The notes under the pieces are model-generated. The model did no database searches, had not been told where the DNA came from, and was given only the letters and a program-made list of their open reading frames with translations. Below are positions 45,823 to 55,479 of a stretch of DNA of 64,000 nucleotides, in pieces. Made by a program: the position numbers and the translations under genes. The stretch comes from an uncultured Acidobacteriota bacterium (GTDB lineage Bacteria; Acidobacteriota; Thermoanaerobaculia; Gp7-AA8). Position 1 is the first letter of the stretch, and every line of letters begins with the position of its first letter. The stretch spans positions 95,599 through 159,598 of the forward strand of contig CALMZP010000032.1 in the NCBI GenBank assembly GCA_937870635.1. The letters are read 5' to 3'.

Positions 45823-48300
45823 CTACTCCAGCAGGGCGGCGTGCGCGAAGTTTCCGATCACCGCCGGCTTGATGTTCCAGATCTCGGTCGCGTACTGACG
45901 GATCGTCCGGTCAGCCGAGAATTTGCCCATCCTGGCGATGTTGAGCAGTGACTTCTGGAGCCACGCGCGGCGGTCCCGGTAGAGGATGTCCACGCGCTCC
46001 TGCGCATCGATGTACGACTCGAGATCCGCCAGGTGAACGTACTCGTCGCGCGCGGACAGCAGCTTCGCCACGATCGGGCGGAACAGGTCCTTGTCACCGC
46101 GCGAAAAATGGCCGGCCGCGATCGAATCGACCACGCGGCGGATCGACCGGTTGTGCGCCATGTACCACTGCGGATCGTAATGCTCGACGAGGTCGGAAAC
46201 TTCGTCGGCGCGCAACCCGAAGATGAAGATGTTGTCCTCCCCCACCTCGTCGCGGATCTCGATGTTCGCACCGTCCAGCGTGCCGATCGTCAGCGCGCCG
46301 TTGAGCGACAGCTTCATGTTCCCGGTACCGGACGCCTCTTTGCCCGCCGTCGAGATCTGTTCCGAGAGCTCCGCCGCCGGGATGATCGCTTCCGCCAGCG
46401 TGACCCGGTAATCAGGAAGGAACACCACGCGGATCAGCTCGCGCGTCCGCGGATCCGCATTCACGACCTCGCCGATGGAGTGAATCAGCTTGATGATCAG
46501 CTTCGCCATGAAATAGCCCGGCGCCGCCTTGCCGGCGAAGTAGAACGTCCGCGCCTGCAGCGGCACGCTGCCGTCTTCGACGATCTGCCAGTAGCGGTGA
46601 ATGATGTGCAGCGCGTTCAGCAGCTGCCGCTTGTACTCGTGCATCCGTTTCACGTGGACGTCGAACATCGAAAGCGGATCGACGGTGATCCCGGTCAGCT
46701 CCTTCGACAGCCGCGCCAGGCCGACCTTATTGCGGCGCTTCACGGTTTCCAGGCGGTCGAGGAGCGTCTGGTCCTCGACGAACATCTCCATCTGCCGGAG
46801 CCGGTCCAGGTCCGTGATCCACTCGTCACCGATGTACTTCGTGATCAGCGCCGACAACGGCCTGTTCGCGTGCAGGAGCCAGCGTCGAGGTGTCACGCCG
46901 TTCGTCTTGTTATTGAAGCGCTCCGGATAGAGCCGGTGAAATTCGGGTGCCAGCGACGTCGTCACGAGCTTCGAGTGCAGCTCCGCCACACCGTTGACCG
47001 AGTGGCTGCCGGCCATGGCCAGATTGGCCATCCGCACGTCGTTGCCGGAGATGATGTCGATCTTCTGCAGCATGGTGATGTCACCCGGAAAGCGCCGCTC
47101 CACTTCCGCGGTCAGCCGCCGGTTGATCTCCACGATGATCTGCAGGTGGCGCGGCAACACGCGCGCCATCAGGTCGAGTGGCCACTTCTCCAGCGCTTCC
47201 GGCAGCAGTGTGTGGTTCGTGTAGCCGAGCGTGTCGACGGTGATCGCCCACGCCGCTTCCCACGGCATCCGCTCCTCGTCGACGAAGATCCGCATCAGCT
47301 CCGCCACGGTGAGCGCCGGGTGCGTGTCGTTCATCTGGATCGCGACCTTCGACGCGAACTGTTCCAGCGACTCATGCGACTCGCGATAGCGCTTCAGGAG
47401 ATCGCGAACGGAACAGGCCACGAGGAAGTACTCCTGCAGGAGCCGGAGCTCGCGGCCCTGCGCCACGAGGTCCGAGGGATAGAGGATCTTCGAGATGGCC
47501 TCGTTCTGGATCTTTTCCTGGACGGCCCGGATGTAATCGCCGGTGTTGAAGATGCCCACGTCGAATTCATCGGACGACCGCGCCGAGAACAGCCGGAGAA
47601 AATTGACGGTCTGGCCGCCATATCCGACGATCGGCATGTCGTGCGGCACGCCGATCAGAATCTTGTAGTCGACCCACTTCGGCGTGTAGCCGCCTTTCGA
47701 GTCGGTGAGGTGCGCGACCTGGCCATACACGGGAACGATCACCGATTCGTCGAGCCGCTCGATCAGCCACGGTGAGCCCGACGCCATCCAGTGATCCGGC
47801 TTCTCGTGCTGATAGCCGTTGACGAACGTCTGCTTGAAAAGACCGAACTCGTAATTGATGCCGTAGCCGAAGCCGGGATAATCGAGCGTCGCCATCGAAT
47901 CGAGGAAGCATGCAGCCAGCCGCCCGAGACCGCCGTTGCCGAGAGCAGCGTCGGGCTCGAGGTTGAGGATCTCGTCGAGATCTTCTCCGAGCTCGGACAG
48001 GATGCCGCGCGCCTCCTCGTACAGGCCGAGATTTGTCAGGGTATTGCCGAGGGTCCGCCCCATGAGGAATTCCATGGAGAGGTAGTAGACCCGTTTCGCA
48101 TCCTGCTCCTCGTAGCGTCGCTCGCTGTCGCGCATGGCGTCGAGCGCCAGGCGGCGGACGGCCACGGCCAGCGACTCCAGACGCTCTCGCGGCGACGCTT
48201 CAGTCCAGACCAGCCCGCGTTGATAGCGCAGGAAGCCTTCGATGCCTGCGCGGAGGGAAACGTACCCGCGGGATCCGGGCGAGTCGGCTGAAGATCGCAT
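45823..48300 (-). CDS. glgP: Glycogen/alpha-glucan phosphorylase
   Basis: The 825-residue enzyme releases glucose-1-phosphate from glycogen or maltodextrin. It has normal family length and N-terminal motif KRVYYLSMEFLMGRTLGNTL, NDTHPALTVAELMRI, and the PLP-lysine motif EASGTGNMKLSLNGALTIGT. The ATG at 48300 has no obvious ribosome-binding site; a TTG one codon upstream exists. It is divergent from the SLC13 transporter with only 54 bases between them. Confidence 0.96.
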   Translation of the reverse strand: MRSSADSPGSRGYVSLRAGIEGFLRYQRGLVWTEASPRERLESLAVAVRRLALDAMRDSERRYEEQDAKRVYYLSMEFLMGRTLGNTLTNLGLYEEARGILSELGEDLDEILNLEPDAALGNGGLGRLAACFLDSMATLDYPGFGYGINYEFGLFKQTFVNGYQHEKPDHWMASGSPWLIERLDESVIVPVYGQVAHLTDSKGGYTPKWVDYKILIGVPHDMPIVGYGGQTVNFLRLFSARSSDEFDVGIFNTGDYIRAVQEKIQNEAISKILYPSDLVAQGRELRLLQEYFLVACSVRDLLKRYRESHESLEQFASKVAIQMNDTHPALTVAELMRIFVDEERMPWEAAWAITVDTLGYTNHTLLPEALEKWPLDLMARVLPRHLQIIVEINRRLTAEVERRFPGDITMLQKIDIISGNDVRMANLAMAGSHSVNGVAELHSKLVTTSLAPEFHRLYPERFNNKTNGVTPRRWLLHANRPLSALITKYIGDEWITDLDRLRQMEMFVEDQTLLDRLETVKRRNKVGLARLSKELTGITVDPLSMFDVHVKRMHEYKRQLLNALHIIHRYWQIVEDGSVPLQARTFYFAGKAAPGYFMAKLIIKLIHSIGEVVNADPRTRELIRVVFLPDYRVTLAEAIIPAAELSEQISTAGKEASGTGNMKLSLNGALTIGTLDGANIEIRDEVGEDNIFIFGLRADEVSDLVEHYDPQWYMAHNRSIRRVVDSIAAGHFSRGDKDLFRPIVAKLLSARDEYVHLADLESYIDAQERVDILYRDRRAWLQKSLLNIARMGKFSADRTIRQYATEIWNIKPAVIGNFAHAALLE

Positions 48301-48354
48301 CAATGGCTGAAACCGTTTACGGTCAGGGGGCTATTCTCCTACACTCGGCGGTGC

Positions 48355-49842
48355 ATGTCCGAGGCCGTTTCGCTGCGACGACTCCTGGCGTGTGCCTTCG
48401 CGGCGGGCCTCCTCTTCCTTCTCCCCACGTCCGCTGAATTTACCCAGCAGGTCCGATTCACTGCCGCCATCGGGCTCTTCATGGCCCTGCTGTGGATGTC
48501 GGAAGCGATCCCGCTCGGCCTGACGGCGCTGATTCCGCTCGTCGCATTTCCGCTCTCCGGCATCGCCACGACCGACCAGATCGCCGCCCCATACGCCAAC
48601 CCCGCCGTGTTCCTCTTCCTCGGCGGCTTTCTGCTGGCCTCGACTCTGGAGCGATGGAACCTGCACCGCCGCGTCGCGGCCTTCGCCCTGACGAAAGTCG
48701 GCACCGAGCCGAGGCGCCTCGTGTTCGCGGTCATCCTCGTCACGGCGTTTCTCTCGATGTGGATGTCGAACACCGCCACGACCCTGATGATGACGCCGAT
48801 CGTCGTGGCGATTGTCCGCGGTCTCGGCTCATCGCGCGAAGACGGGACATCACCCGTCGGCGAGGCGGCGCTGCTCGGCGTCGCCTACGCGGCGTCACTG
48901 GGCGGCATCGGCACTCCCATCGGTACCCCGACGAATCTCATCTTCCTCGGCTCCGCGCGCGAGCTGTTCCCGGAGGCGACGACGGTGACGTTCGCGCAGT
49001 GGATGCTATTCGGCATCGTTTACCTGGCGATCCTCGTTCCCGCGTGCTGGCTGCTGCTGATCGTCGTGTGCAGGGTGCGGCGCGGCGAACCGGTTCCGCT
49101 CGAGCAGCTGGGCCTGCGCCGGGGCGAGCCGATGACGCGGCCGGAGAAGACGGCTCTGATTCTCTGCATCGCGACAGCAATTCTCTGGATCACGCGCGCC
49201 GACGTCACGATTGGCACGACGCGCATCTACGGGTGGGCGAACCTCTTTCCGCATCCGCGTTCGATCAGCGATGCGACGGTCGCCGTCGCCATGGCCGCGC
49301 TGGCGTTCGTGCTGCCCGTCGGGGGCAACCAGCGCCTGCTCGGCTGGGACGCGTTCCGGAAGGTGCCGTGGGACGTCCTGATCCTGTTCGGTGGAGGCTT
49401 CGCGCTCGCGGAAGCGCTGGAGATCAGCGGCTTCTCCAAATGGGCCGGCGCGCGCATGTCGTTCCTTGGCGGATGGCCGCCGGTGCTGATGATCGTGACT
49501 CTGTGCATCGCCGTGACGCTGCTCTCGGAGATGGCGTCGAACGTGGCGACAGCGACGGCGATGATGCCGATCGCCGCCGCGCTTGCGACGTCGATCGGTG
49601 TACATCCCTACATGCTCATGCTGCCAACGGTCCTGGCCGCGTCATCGGGATTCATGCTGCCGGTGGCGACGGCGCCGAACACGATCGTCTATGGGACGGG
49701 GCTGGTGAGGGTGAGAGCCATGACGCGAGCCGGCGTCCTGCTCGATCTCGCCGCGATGATCGTGATTACGCTGCTGACCTTCCTGGTGATCCCATGGGCG
49801 ACGGGGATCGATCTGCGGGTGCCCCTGAGCGGCAACCGTTAA
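48355..49842 (+). CDS. SLC13/DASS family anion:sodium symporter
   Basis: The 495-residue membrane protein has 11 to 13 helices and the DASS signatures: SMWMSNTATTLMMTPI (SNT motif), GGIGTPIGTPTNLIFLG, LLSEMASNVATATAMMPIAA and the C-terminal SSGFMLPVATAPNTIVYGTG. Substrates are di- or tricarboxylates or sulfate. The final codons AAC CGT TAA are the first unit of a GTTAACC array, so the stop is provided by the repeat. Confidence 0.93.
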   Translation: MSEAVSLRRLLACAFAAGLLFLLPTSAEFTQQVRFTAAIGLFMALLWMSEAIPLGLTALIPLVAFPLSGIATTDQIAAPYANPAVFLFLGGFLLASTLERWNLHRRVAAFALTKVGTEPRRLVFAVILVTAFLSMWMSNTATTLMMTPIVVAIVRGLGSSREDGTSPVGEAALLGVAYAASLGGIGTPIGTPTNLIFLGSARELFPEATTVTFAQWMLFGIVYLAILVPACWLLLIVVCRVRRGEPVPLEQLGLRRGEPMTRPEKTALILCIATAILWITRADVTIGTTRIYGWANLFPHPRSISDATVAVAMAALAFVLPVGGNQRLLGWDAFRKVPWDVLILFGGGFALAEALEISGFSKWAGARMSFLGGWPPVLMIVTLCIAVTLLSEMASNVATATAMMPIAAALATSIGVHPYMLMLPTVLAASSGFMLPVATAPNTIVYGTGLVRVRAMTRAGVLLDLAAMIVITLLTFLVIPWATGIDLRVPLSGNR

Positions 49843-50176
49843 CCGTTAACCGTTAACCGTTAACCGTTAACCGTTAACCGTTAACCGCGAAGAGCGTAAA
49901 CCGGACCACGTCATCCTGAGGCGCGCAGACGCCGAAGGATCTCAGGTTACGCATCTTGAGACCCTTCGCCGTCTTCGCGGCTCAGGGTGACGTGAATACG
50001 ATCATCGGCTAACAGCGAACGACTCATCGACTCGTCAGCATCCATGTGATAAGCGATTGAACGGTTAACGGTTAACGGTTAACGGTTAACGGTTAACGGT
50101 TAACGGTTAACGGTTAACGGTTAACGGTTAACGGTTAACGGTCAACGGTTAACGGTTAACGGTCAACGGTTAACGG
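49834..50176. repeat. Composite element: GTTAACG arms around a P-element (copy A)
   Basis: The left arm (49834-49887) has seven to eight units of AACCGTT; the right arm (50061-50176) has about 16 units of the inverse, two with GTCAAC. The 170-base core contains a P-element (49907-49994). It spans the convergent SLC13 and kbl stops and supplies both (TAA at 49840-49842; TGA at 50163-50165). The core is similar to that of copy B at 54290-54547. Confidence 0.93.
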
Positions 50177-51362
50177 CTGCGGCGGTCACGCCGAACTTCT
50201 CCGCCACCTCGACGATGGCCCCGATGGCGCGGTCCAGATGCTCGCGGGTGTGGGCGGCGCTGATCTGACAGCGGAGGCGCGCCTGGCCCTGCGGCACGAC
50301 CGGGAAACCGAACCCCGAGACGTAGATGCCGCGATCGAGAAGCTCCTTCGACATGGAGATCGCCTTCGCCGTGTCTCCGATGATGATCGGGACGATCGGC
50401 GAGATGCCCTCACGAACCTGAATCCCCCTGGCGGTCAGCTCACGGCGGAAATGCGCCGTGTTCTCGCGCAGGCGGGTTACGAACGATGGATCGCTGTCGA
50501 GCAGGTCGAACGCCGCGAGAGAGCCCATCACGACCGCCGGCGGAAGCGTGTTGGAGAAAAGATAGGGTCGCGATTTCTGCCGCAGATAGTCGACGAGGAC
50601 GCGCGGACCGGTCGTAAATCCGCCGTGGGAGCCCCCGAGAGCTTTGCCGAGCGTCGACGTGTAAGCGTCGATCTTTCCGAAGACGCCGAGCTCTTCGGCC
50701 GTGCCGCGGCCTGTACGGCCGAGAACTCCGGTGCCGTGCGAGTCATCGACGACGAGGAACGCGCCATGTTCCTGCGAGATCTTCACCATCTCCGGCAGCG
50801 GAGCGAGAGAGCCTTCCATCGAGAAGACGCCGTCCGTCATGACGAGGATGTTCCGCGATCCGCGAACTGCTTCCAGCGCGCGGCGGAAGTCGTTTATGTC
50901 CCGGTTCCTGAACCGTTCCTTCTTGGCTTTGGCGAGGCGGATGCCGTCGATGATTGACGCGTGATTCAACTCGTCTGAGACGATCGCGTCGTTCTCCGTC
51001 GTCACGGTCTGAAAGAGGCCTTCGTTGGCGTTCCAGCACGAGCCGTAGAGAATCGCGTCTTCTGTCCCGAAGAACTTGGCGATGCGGGCCTCGAGGTCGC
51101 GATGAATGGTCTGCGTGCCGCAGATGAACCGCACGGAAGCGAGTCCGTATCCGAAGTCCCGCTCCGCTTTCTCGGCCGCTTCGACGATCGCCGGATGGTT
51201 CGCGAGTCCGAGGTAGTTGTTCGAGGTCAGCATGACGACCTCGCCTTTGCCTTCGACATTGACCACAGGGCCCTGCGGCGACTTCAGCGCGAGCTCGCGC
51301 TTCAGCGTGCCGGCAGTGGTCATCTGGTCCAGCTCACCGGCTAATACGTTCAGTAATGACAT
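50163..51362 (-). CDS. kbl: 2-amino-3-ketobutyrate CoA ligase (glycine C-acetyltransferase)
   Basis: The 399-residue PLP enzyme of the alpha-oxoamine synthase family completes threonine degradation to glycine and acetyl-CoA. Motifs: SNNYLGLANHP, DSHGTGVLGRTGRG, and the PLP-lysine region TSTLGKALGGSHGGF. Length is that of E. coli Kbl. No threonine dehydrogenase gene is nearby. The ATG has no clear ribosome-binding site, since octamer-like sequence lies directly upstream. The last codons are in the GTTAACG array. Confidence 0.92.
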   Translation of the reverse strand: MSLLNVLAGELDQMTTAGTLKRELALKSPQGPVVNVEGKGEVVMLTSNNYLGLANHPAIVEAAEKAERDFGYGLASVRFICGTQTIHRDLEARIAKFFGTEDAILYGSCWNANEGLFQTVTTENDAIVSDELNHASIIDGIRLAKAKKERFRNRDINDFRRALEAVRGSRNILVMTDGVFSMEGSLAPLPEMVKISQEHGAFLVVDDSHGTGVLGRTGRGTAEELGVFGKIDAYTSTLGKALGGSHGGFTTGPRVLVDYLRQKSRPYLFSNTLPPAVVMGSLAAFDLLDSDPSFVTRLRENTAHFRRELTARGIQVREGISPIVPIIIGDTAKAISMSKELLDRGIYVSGFGFPVVPQGQARLRCQISAAHTREHLDRAIGAIVEVAEKFGVTAAAVNR

Positions 51363-51382
51363 TTGGATTCTGGCCCCCGGCC

Positions 51383-51464
51383 GATTTTAGATTTTGGATT
51401 TTAGATTTTGGATTTTGGATTGATTAGAACGGGCAATCCAAAATCCAAATCCAAAATCCAAAAT
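51383..51464. repeat. Inverted tandem array, GATTTTGG octamer
   Basis: The left arm (51383-51421) has five GATTTTRG units, the right arm (51435-51464) four CCAAAATC units; 13 bases lie between. The right arm touches the cysteine dioxygenase stop (TGA at 51465-51467). Confidence 0.92.
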
Positions 51465-52097
51465 TCATTCATTGTCGTATTTGAGATCGCGCCGGAAACA
51501 GCGCTGCGCGTCCATGTCGAAGACCACGCAGGAGTCGATCGGCAGGGAGTACACGTGCATGCTGACCGCGCGCTGGTTCCACTCGGCTGCATTGATGATG
51601 CGATGAATGGTCTGGGTCTTGTCGACGGTGTTCAGCGGGCCGCCGGGGACCGCGAACTCGTCCTGGAGATGCTGCATCTCGATCTTCGTTGCACCCGTCA
51701 GGCAATCGATGCCGACCACCTGCTGCGCCTCGGGGCGATTGCAGTCGATCTTCCGGTAGTTCTCGACCTTCAGTTTCCCTTCGATCATGGTCATCCAGCC
51801 GAGTTGCCCGTTGTGGGTGTGGAGAGGGGTGATAGCGCCGACGGGCCAGCAGATGAGCATCACCTCGATCATCTCGTTGCGGAAGATCTTGTTCCGCGTG
51901 TGGCGGTCGGGGAGCCAGTTCTTGTACTGCTCGAGGTCCGCCGGGCGGATCTCGTAGCGGACCAGATAGTCGTAGATCTTCTGCTTGGTGATGAGGCCGC
52001 GGGAGAGCTCCCGGATGCCCTCGACGAACTGCCCGGCGGGCACCGGCTCCGGCGAATAGACGGCCTGCGGAACAGGGCTGATCTTCTGGGTTTCCAT
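51465..52097 (-). CDS. Cysteine dioxygenase family protein (cupin)
   Basis: The 210-residue protein starts at the ATG 52097, eight bases after GGAGG. The cupin metal site ITPLHTHNGQLGWMTMIEGK (two His) and TIHRIIN (third His) are present, matching the Fe(II) ligands of cysteine dioxygenase, which oxidises cysteine to cysteine sulfinate. Bacterial members can prefer other thiols such as 3-mercaptopropionate. A Tyr/Cys crosslink partner cannot be confirmed. It lies upstream of kbl on the same strand. Confidence 0.87.
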   Translation of the reverse strand: METQKISPVPQAVYSPEPVPAGQFVEGIRELSRGLITKQKIYDYLVRYEIRPADLEQYKNWLPDRHTRNKIFRNEMIEVMLICWPVGAITPLHTHNGQLGWMTMIEGKLKVENYRKIDCNRPEAQQVVGIDCLTGATKIEMQHLQDEFAVPGGPLNTVDKTQTIHRIINAAEWNQRAVSMHVYSLPIDSCVVFDMDAQRCFRRDLKYDNE

Positions 52098-52181
52098 CGA
52101 GTCCGTCCTCCGGCAGCCACTATATCGCCGCGCCGATTCACCGAGCAATTTCCAAACCTTTTTGCTACTCTCCGCCCGCCA

Positions 52182-53474
52182 ATGAAGGACGGGATCAGGA
52201 ACGTGGCCGTGATCGGCGCCCAGTGGGGCGACGAAGGAAAAGGGAAAATCGTCGATCTCCTCTGCGAGGACTTCGACGTCGTTGCCCGCTACCAGGGCGG
52301 CCACAACGCCGGGCACACGGTGAAGTTCGGCGATAAGCACTTCGCCCTCCGCCTCATCCCTTCGGGGATCCTCCATGCTGACAAGCTCTGCATTCTCGGC
52401 AACGGCATGGTCATCGACCCCGAGGCGCTGCTCGACGAGATGGAGAACTTGCGGGCGATGGGTGTCCGCATCGAAGAGAACCTCAAGATCAGCGAGTCGG
52501 CGCATGTGATCCTGCCGTACCACCGCGCCCTGGACCTGGCGCGCGAAGAAGCGGCCGGCAAGGCGAAAATCGGGACCACCGGACGCGGTATCGGCCCCAC
52601 GTACGAGAGCAAGGTCGCCCGGACCGGCGTGAGGATCGCCGACCTCATTGATCCGGAGGTTCTCCGCGAGAAGATCGAATTCGCGTGCGCCGAGAAGAAT
52701 CCGCTTCTCGAGACCGTGTACGGCAAGCCCCCCTTCGATCCGAAAGATATGCTCGACGCGTACCTCCGGTTCGGCGAAGTCCTGGCGAGCAGGATCACCG
52801 ACGGCCCGATCCTCATCAACGAGCAGATCCGGGCAGGGCGGAAGGTGATGTTCGAGGGCGCGCAGGGAGCGCTCCTCGACGTCGACCACGGCACATATCC
52901 GTTCGTCACCTCCTCCAACACCATCGTCGGCGGCGTCTGCACCGGCCTAGGCGTGGCCCCGAAACACATCCACAAGGTGATCGGCGTGGCGAAGGCCTAC
53001 ACCACGCGCGTCGGCGGAGGAGCGTTCCCTACCGAACTGTCCGACGAGCATGGCGAGCACCTTCGCAGGCGAGGCAACGAGTTCGGCACCGTGACGGGCC
53101 GTCCAAGGCGGACGGGCTGGCTGGATCTGCCGATCCTGCGCTCGTCGTCGATGCTCAACGGAATCGATGAAATCGCCCTCACGAAACTCGATGTCCTCGA
53201 CGAGTTCAACGAGATCCCGATCTGCACGTCCTACCGCATTCGGGGGAAAGAGTGGAAAACCTATCCCTCCTTCATGCTCGAGCACCAGGCCTATGACCCG
53301 CAATATCGCGTGGTCAAGGGATGGAAGAAGGCGACCGCCGGAATGACCAGCTACGAGGCGCTGCCACAGGCGGCGCGCGATTACGTCCGGATCATCGAGG
53401 ACGAGCTCGAAGTGAAGGTGTCGATCATCTCCACCGGGCCACGGCGCGAGGAAACCGTCCTCCGGCGCCTCTGA
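52182..53474 (+). CDS. purA: Adenylosuccinate synthetase
   Basis: The 430-residue enzyme makes adenylosuccinate from IMP, aspartate and GTP, the first step to AMP. Motifs: GAQWGDEGKGKIVDLL (phosphate loop), GGHNAGHTV, FEGAQGALLDVDHGTYPFVT, and the loop TTRVGGGAFPTEL. The start at 52182 gives the usual N-terminus; upstream in-frame sequence belongs to the divergent cysteine dioxygenase. Full length and intact. Confidence 0.97.
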   Translation: MKDGIRNVAVIGAQWGDEGKGKIVDLLCEDFDVVARYQGGHNAGHTVKFGDKHFALRLIPSGILHADKLCILGNGMVIDPEALLDEMENLRAMGVRIEENLKISESAHVILPYHRALDLAREEAAGKAKIGTTGRGIGPTYESKVARTGVRIADLIDPEVLREKIEFACAEKNPLLETVYGKPPFDPKDMLDAYLRFGEVLASRITDGPILINEQIRAGRKVMFEGAQGALLDVDHGTYPFVTSSNTIVGGVCTGLGVAPKHIHKVIGVAKAYTTRVGGGAFPTELSDEHGEHLRRRGNEFGTVTGRPRRTGWLDLPILRSSSMLNGIDEIALTKLDVLDEFNEIPICTSYRIRGKEWKTYPSFMLEHQAYDPQYRVVKGWKKATAGMTSYEALPQAARDYVRIIEDELEVKVSIISTGPRREETVLRRL

Positions 53475-53623
53475 GGTGGCGCCGGCTTGAGCCGGCAATG
53501 CGCCCTCGCCCAGTCCGAACGGTTACGGCGACATGGTTCCGTAACGGAGCGTGCTCCAAAAAACGACACAGAGTTCATGAAACTCTGCCCGTCATGCGCG
53601 TATTTAGTTGATGGCTCATCGGA

Positions 53624-54289
53624 ATGTATCCGGCATACGAGACGAGGGTTCTGCTTCGCCCGGCCAGCCTCTATTCGACGGCGGACCTGGCGGCCATGTG
53701 GACGCTGGCCTACAGCGAGTATTTCGCCGACCTCCGGTTCGATGAACGCCGGCTGGCGGCCCACGTCGCCGTCCACGACATCGACCTCGCCATGCAGAAC
53801 TGGGCGAGCAAGACCTACGAGCGCGCCGGATTCACGACGACCCGGCAGCTCTTCGTGCTTCGAGGCCGGGTCGAGACCGCGGCGTCTTCGAACGGTGTGG
53901 AGCTCGTATCGCCACGCGTCGCGCTGCAGCAGATCCAGCAGATCCGCCGCGGACAGGTGTGGCCGTGGCAGCGCGAGTTCGCGACGGTGACCCGGGCGCT
54001 GACGCCGACTACGATCGGCGCCGTCATCAACCAGCCCGAATGCAATGGAGCGCTGGTGTGCGATCGCAACGACGACAACACGACGCGCATCCTCGACCTC
54101 GCCGGCTCGCCATCCTCCGTCGCTCCCCTGCTCGCCGTCGTCCGCCAACTCTACGATGACCGCGAAGCGCTTCTGATGAACGAGCCAGCCGACAGCGACC
54201 TTCACCCCTACCTTCTGGAAGCCGGCCTCAAGCCGATCTGGATTCAGCGAGAGATGGTGCTGCACTTCGACCTGTCGCCGGAGTTGTGA
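53624..54289 (+). pseudogene. GNAT-type acetyltransferase-like protein with an internal deletion
   Basis: The 221-residue frame starts like a tandem GNAT protein (VRFDERRLAAHVAVHDIDL-type N-terminus: LAAMWTLAYSEYFADLRFDE) and then jumps to SKTYERAGFTTTRQLFVLRG, which is the end of a GNAT domain. The intervening acetyl-CoA-binding motif A is missing. The second half (to LEAGLKPIWIQREMVLHFDL) looks intact. The reading frame is kept. A GTTAACC array begins at the stop codon. Confidence 0.6.
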
Positions 54290-54547
54290 CCGTTAACCGT
54301 TAACCGTTAACCGTTAACCGTTAACCGTTAACCGCGAGCAGCGTAACCGCCACCACGTCATCCTGAGGCGCGAAGACGCCGAAGGACCTCGAGTTACGAA
54401 ACCTGAGGCCCTTCGCCGTCTTCGCGGCTCAGGGTGACGTGGGCACGATCACCGGCGAACAGGCGAACGCCTGACGAGGGGACCGCGCCGATGTGATAGG
54501 CGTGCCTAACGGTTAACGGTTAACGGTTAACGGTTAACGGTTAACGG
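54290..54547. repeat. Composite element: GTTAACG arms around a P-element (copy B)
   Basis: Left arm 54290-54334 and right arm 54506-54547, about six heptamers each, inverted. The core holds a P-element (54354-54441) and shares several blocks with copy A, including GCGTAA, CGATCA and GATGTGATA. It lies between two convergent genes and supplies the TAA of the 54541-55479 gene. Confidence 0.93.
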
Positions 54548-55479
54548 CCCACCACCGTCCGGAAGTAATCGATCGTCTTCTGCAGCCCTTCGGCGAGCGG
54601 GACTTTTGGTTCCCAGCTCAAAAGAGCCCTGGCCTTCGAGATGTCCGGGCGGCGGATCTTCGGGTCGTCTTCCGGCAGAGGCAGGAACTCGATCGGGGCG
54701 CTCGTGCCGGTGAGGCGCTTGATCTCCTGGGCGAACTGCAACACGGTCATCTCATTCGGATTGCCGATGTTGGTCGGCTGCACTTCGTCCGACATCAGAA
54801 GGCGATAGATCCCCTCGATGAGATCCGTGACATAGCAGAAGGAGCGCGTCTGCGAGCCGTCCCCGAACACGGTCAGGGGCTCATTGCGCAGCGCCTGCGA
54901 AATGAACGCGGGGACGACGCGCCCGTCCTTCACCCGCATACGCGGGCCATAGGTGTTGAAGATGCGCACGATGCGCGTGTCCACGCCATGAAAGCGGTGG
55001 TAGGCCATCGTCATCGCTTCCGCGAATCGTTTCGCCTCGTCGTACACGCCGCGCGGACCGACCGGGTTCACGTTGCCCCAGTAGTCTTCCTTCTGCGGAT
55101 GCACCAGCGGATCCCCATACACCTCGGACGTCGACGCGATGAGGTAACGCGCTTTCTTGTCCTTGGCCACGCCGAGGGTCTTGTGAGTGCCGAGCGATCC
55201 GACCTTGAGCGTTTGAATCGGCTTTTCCAGGTAATCGATGGGGCTCGCGGGCGATGCGAAGTGCAGAACGTAATCGAGCGGCCCTTCGCAGTGGATGTAG
55301 TTCGTGACGTCGTACCTGATGAACGAGAATCCCGGCTGTCCGAGGAGGTGGCTGACGTTGGCGGGGTTGCCGGTGATCAGATTGTCCATGCAGATCACTT
55401 CGTGACCGCGGGACAGAAACAGCTCACAGAGATGAGATCCGAGGAATCCGGCGCCGCCGGTGATGAGTGCGCGGCCCAT
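54541..55479 (-). CDS. UDP-glucuronate decarboxylase-like SDR (UDP-xylose synthase)
   Basis: The 312-residue extended SDR has [20 protein letters not shown], the [20 protein letters not shown] block and [20 protein letters not shown] typical of UXS enzymes, and the catalytic [10 protein letters not shown]. It converts UDP-glucuronate to UDP-xylose. The ATG at 55479 follows GGAG and overlaps the ugd stop (TGATG), so substrate and product enzymes are coupled. Confidence 0.9.
   Translation of the reverse strand: MGRALITGGAGFLGSHLCELFLSRGHEVICMDNLITGNPANVSHLLGQPGFSFIRYDVTNYIHCEGPLDYVLHFASPASPIDYLEKPIQTLKVGSLGTHKTLGVAKDKKARYLIASTSEVYGDPLVHPQKEDYWGNVNPVGPRGVYDEAKRFAEAMTMAYHRFHGVDTRIVRIFNTYGPRMRVKDGRVVPAFISQALRNEPLTVFGDGSQTRSFCYVTDLIEGIYRLLMSDEVQPTNIGNPNEMTVLQFAQEIKRLTGTSAPIEFLPLPEDDPKIRRPDISKARALLSWEPKVPLAEGLQKTIDYFRTVVGR

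Noticed and set aside
46033..47775. + strand frame opposite glycogen phosphorylase
   Set aside because: Mirror frame of a conserved enzyme; no start context or domain.
50061..50176. Tandem array considered as CRISPR
   Set aside because: Units of 7 bp without spacers; no cas genes.
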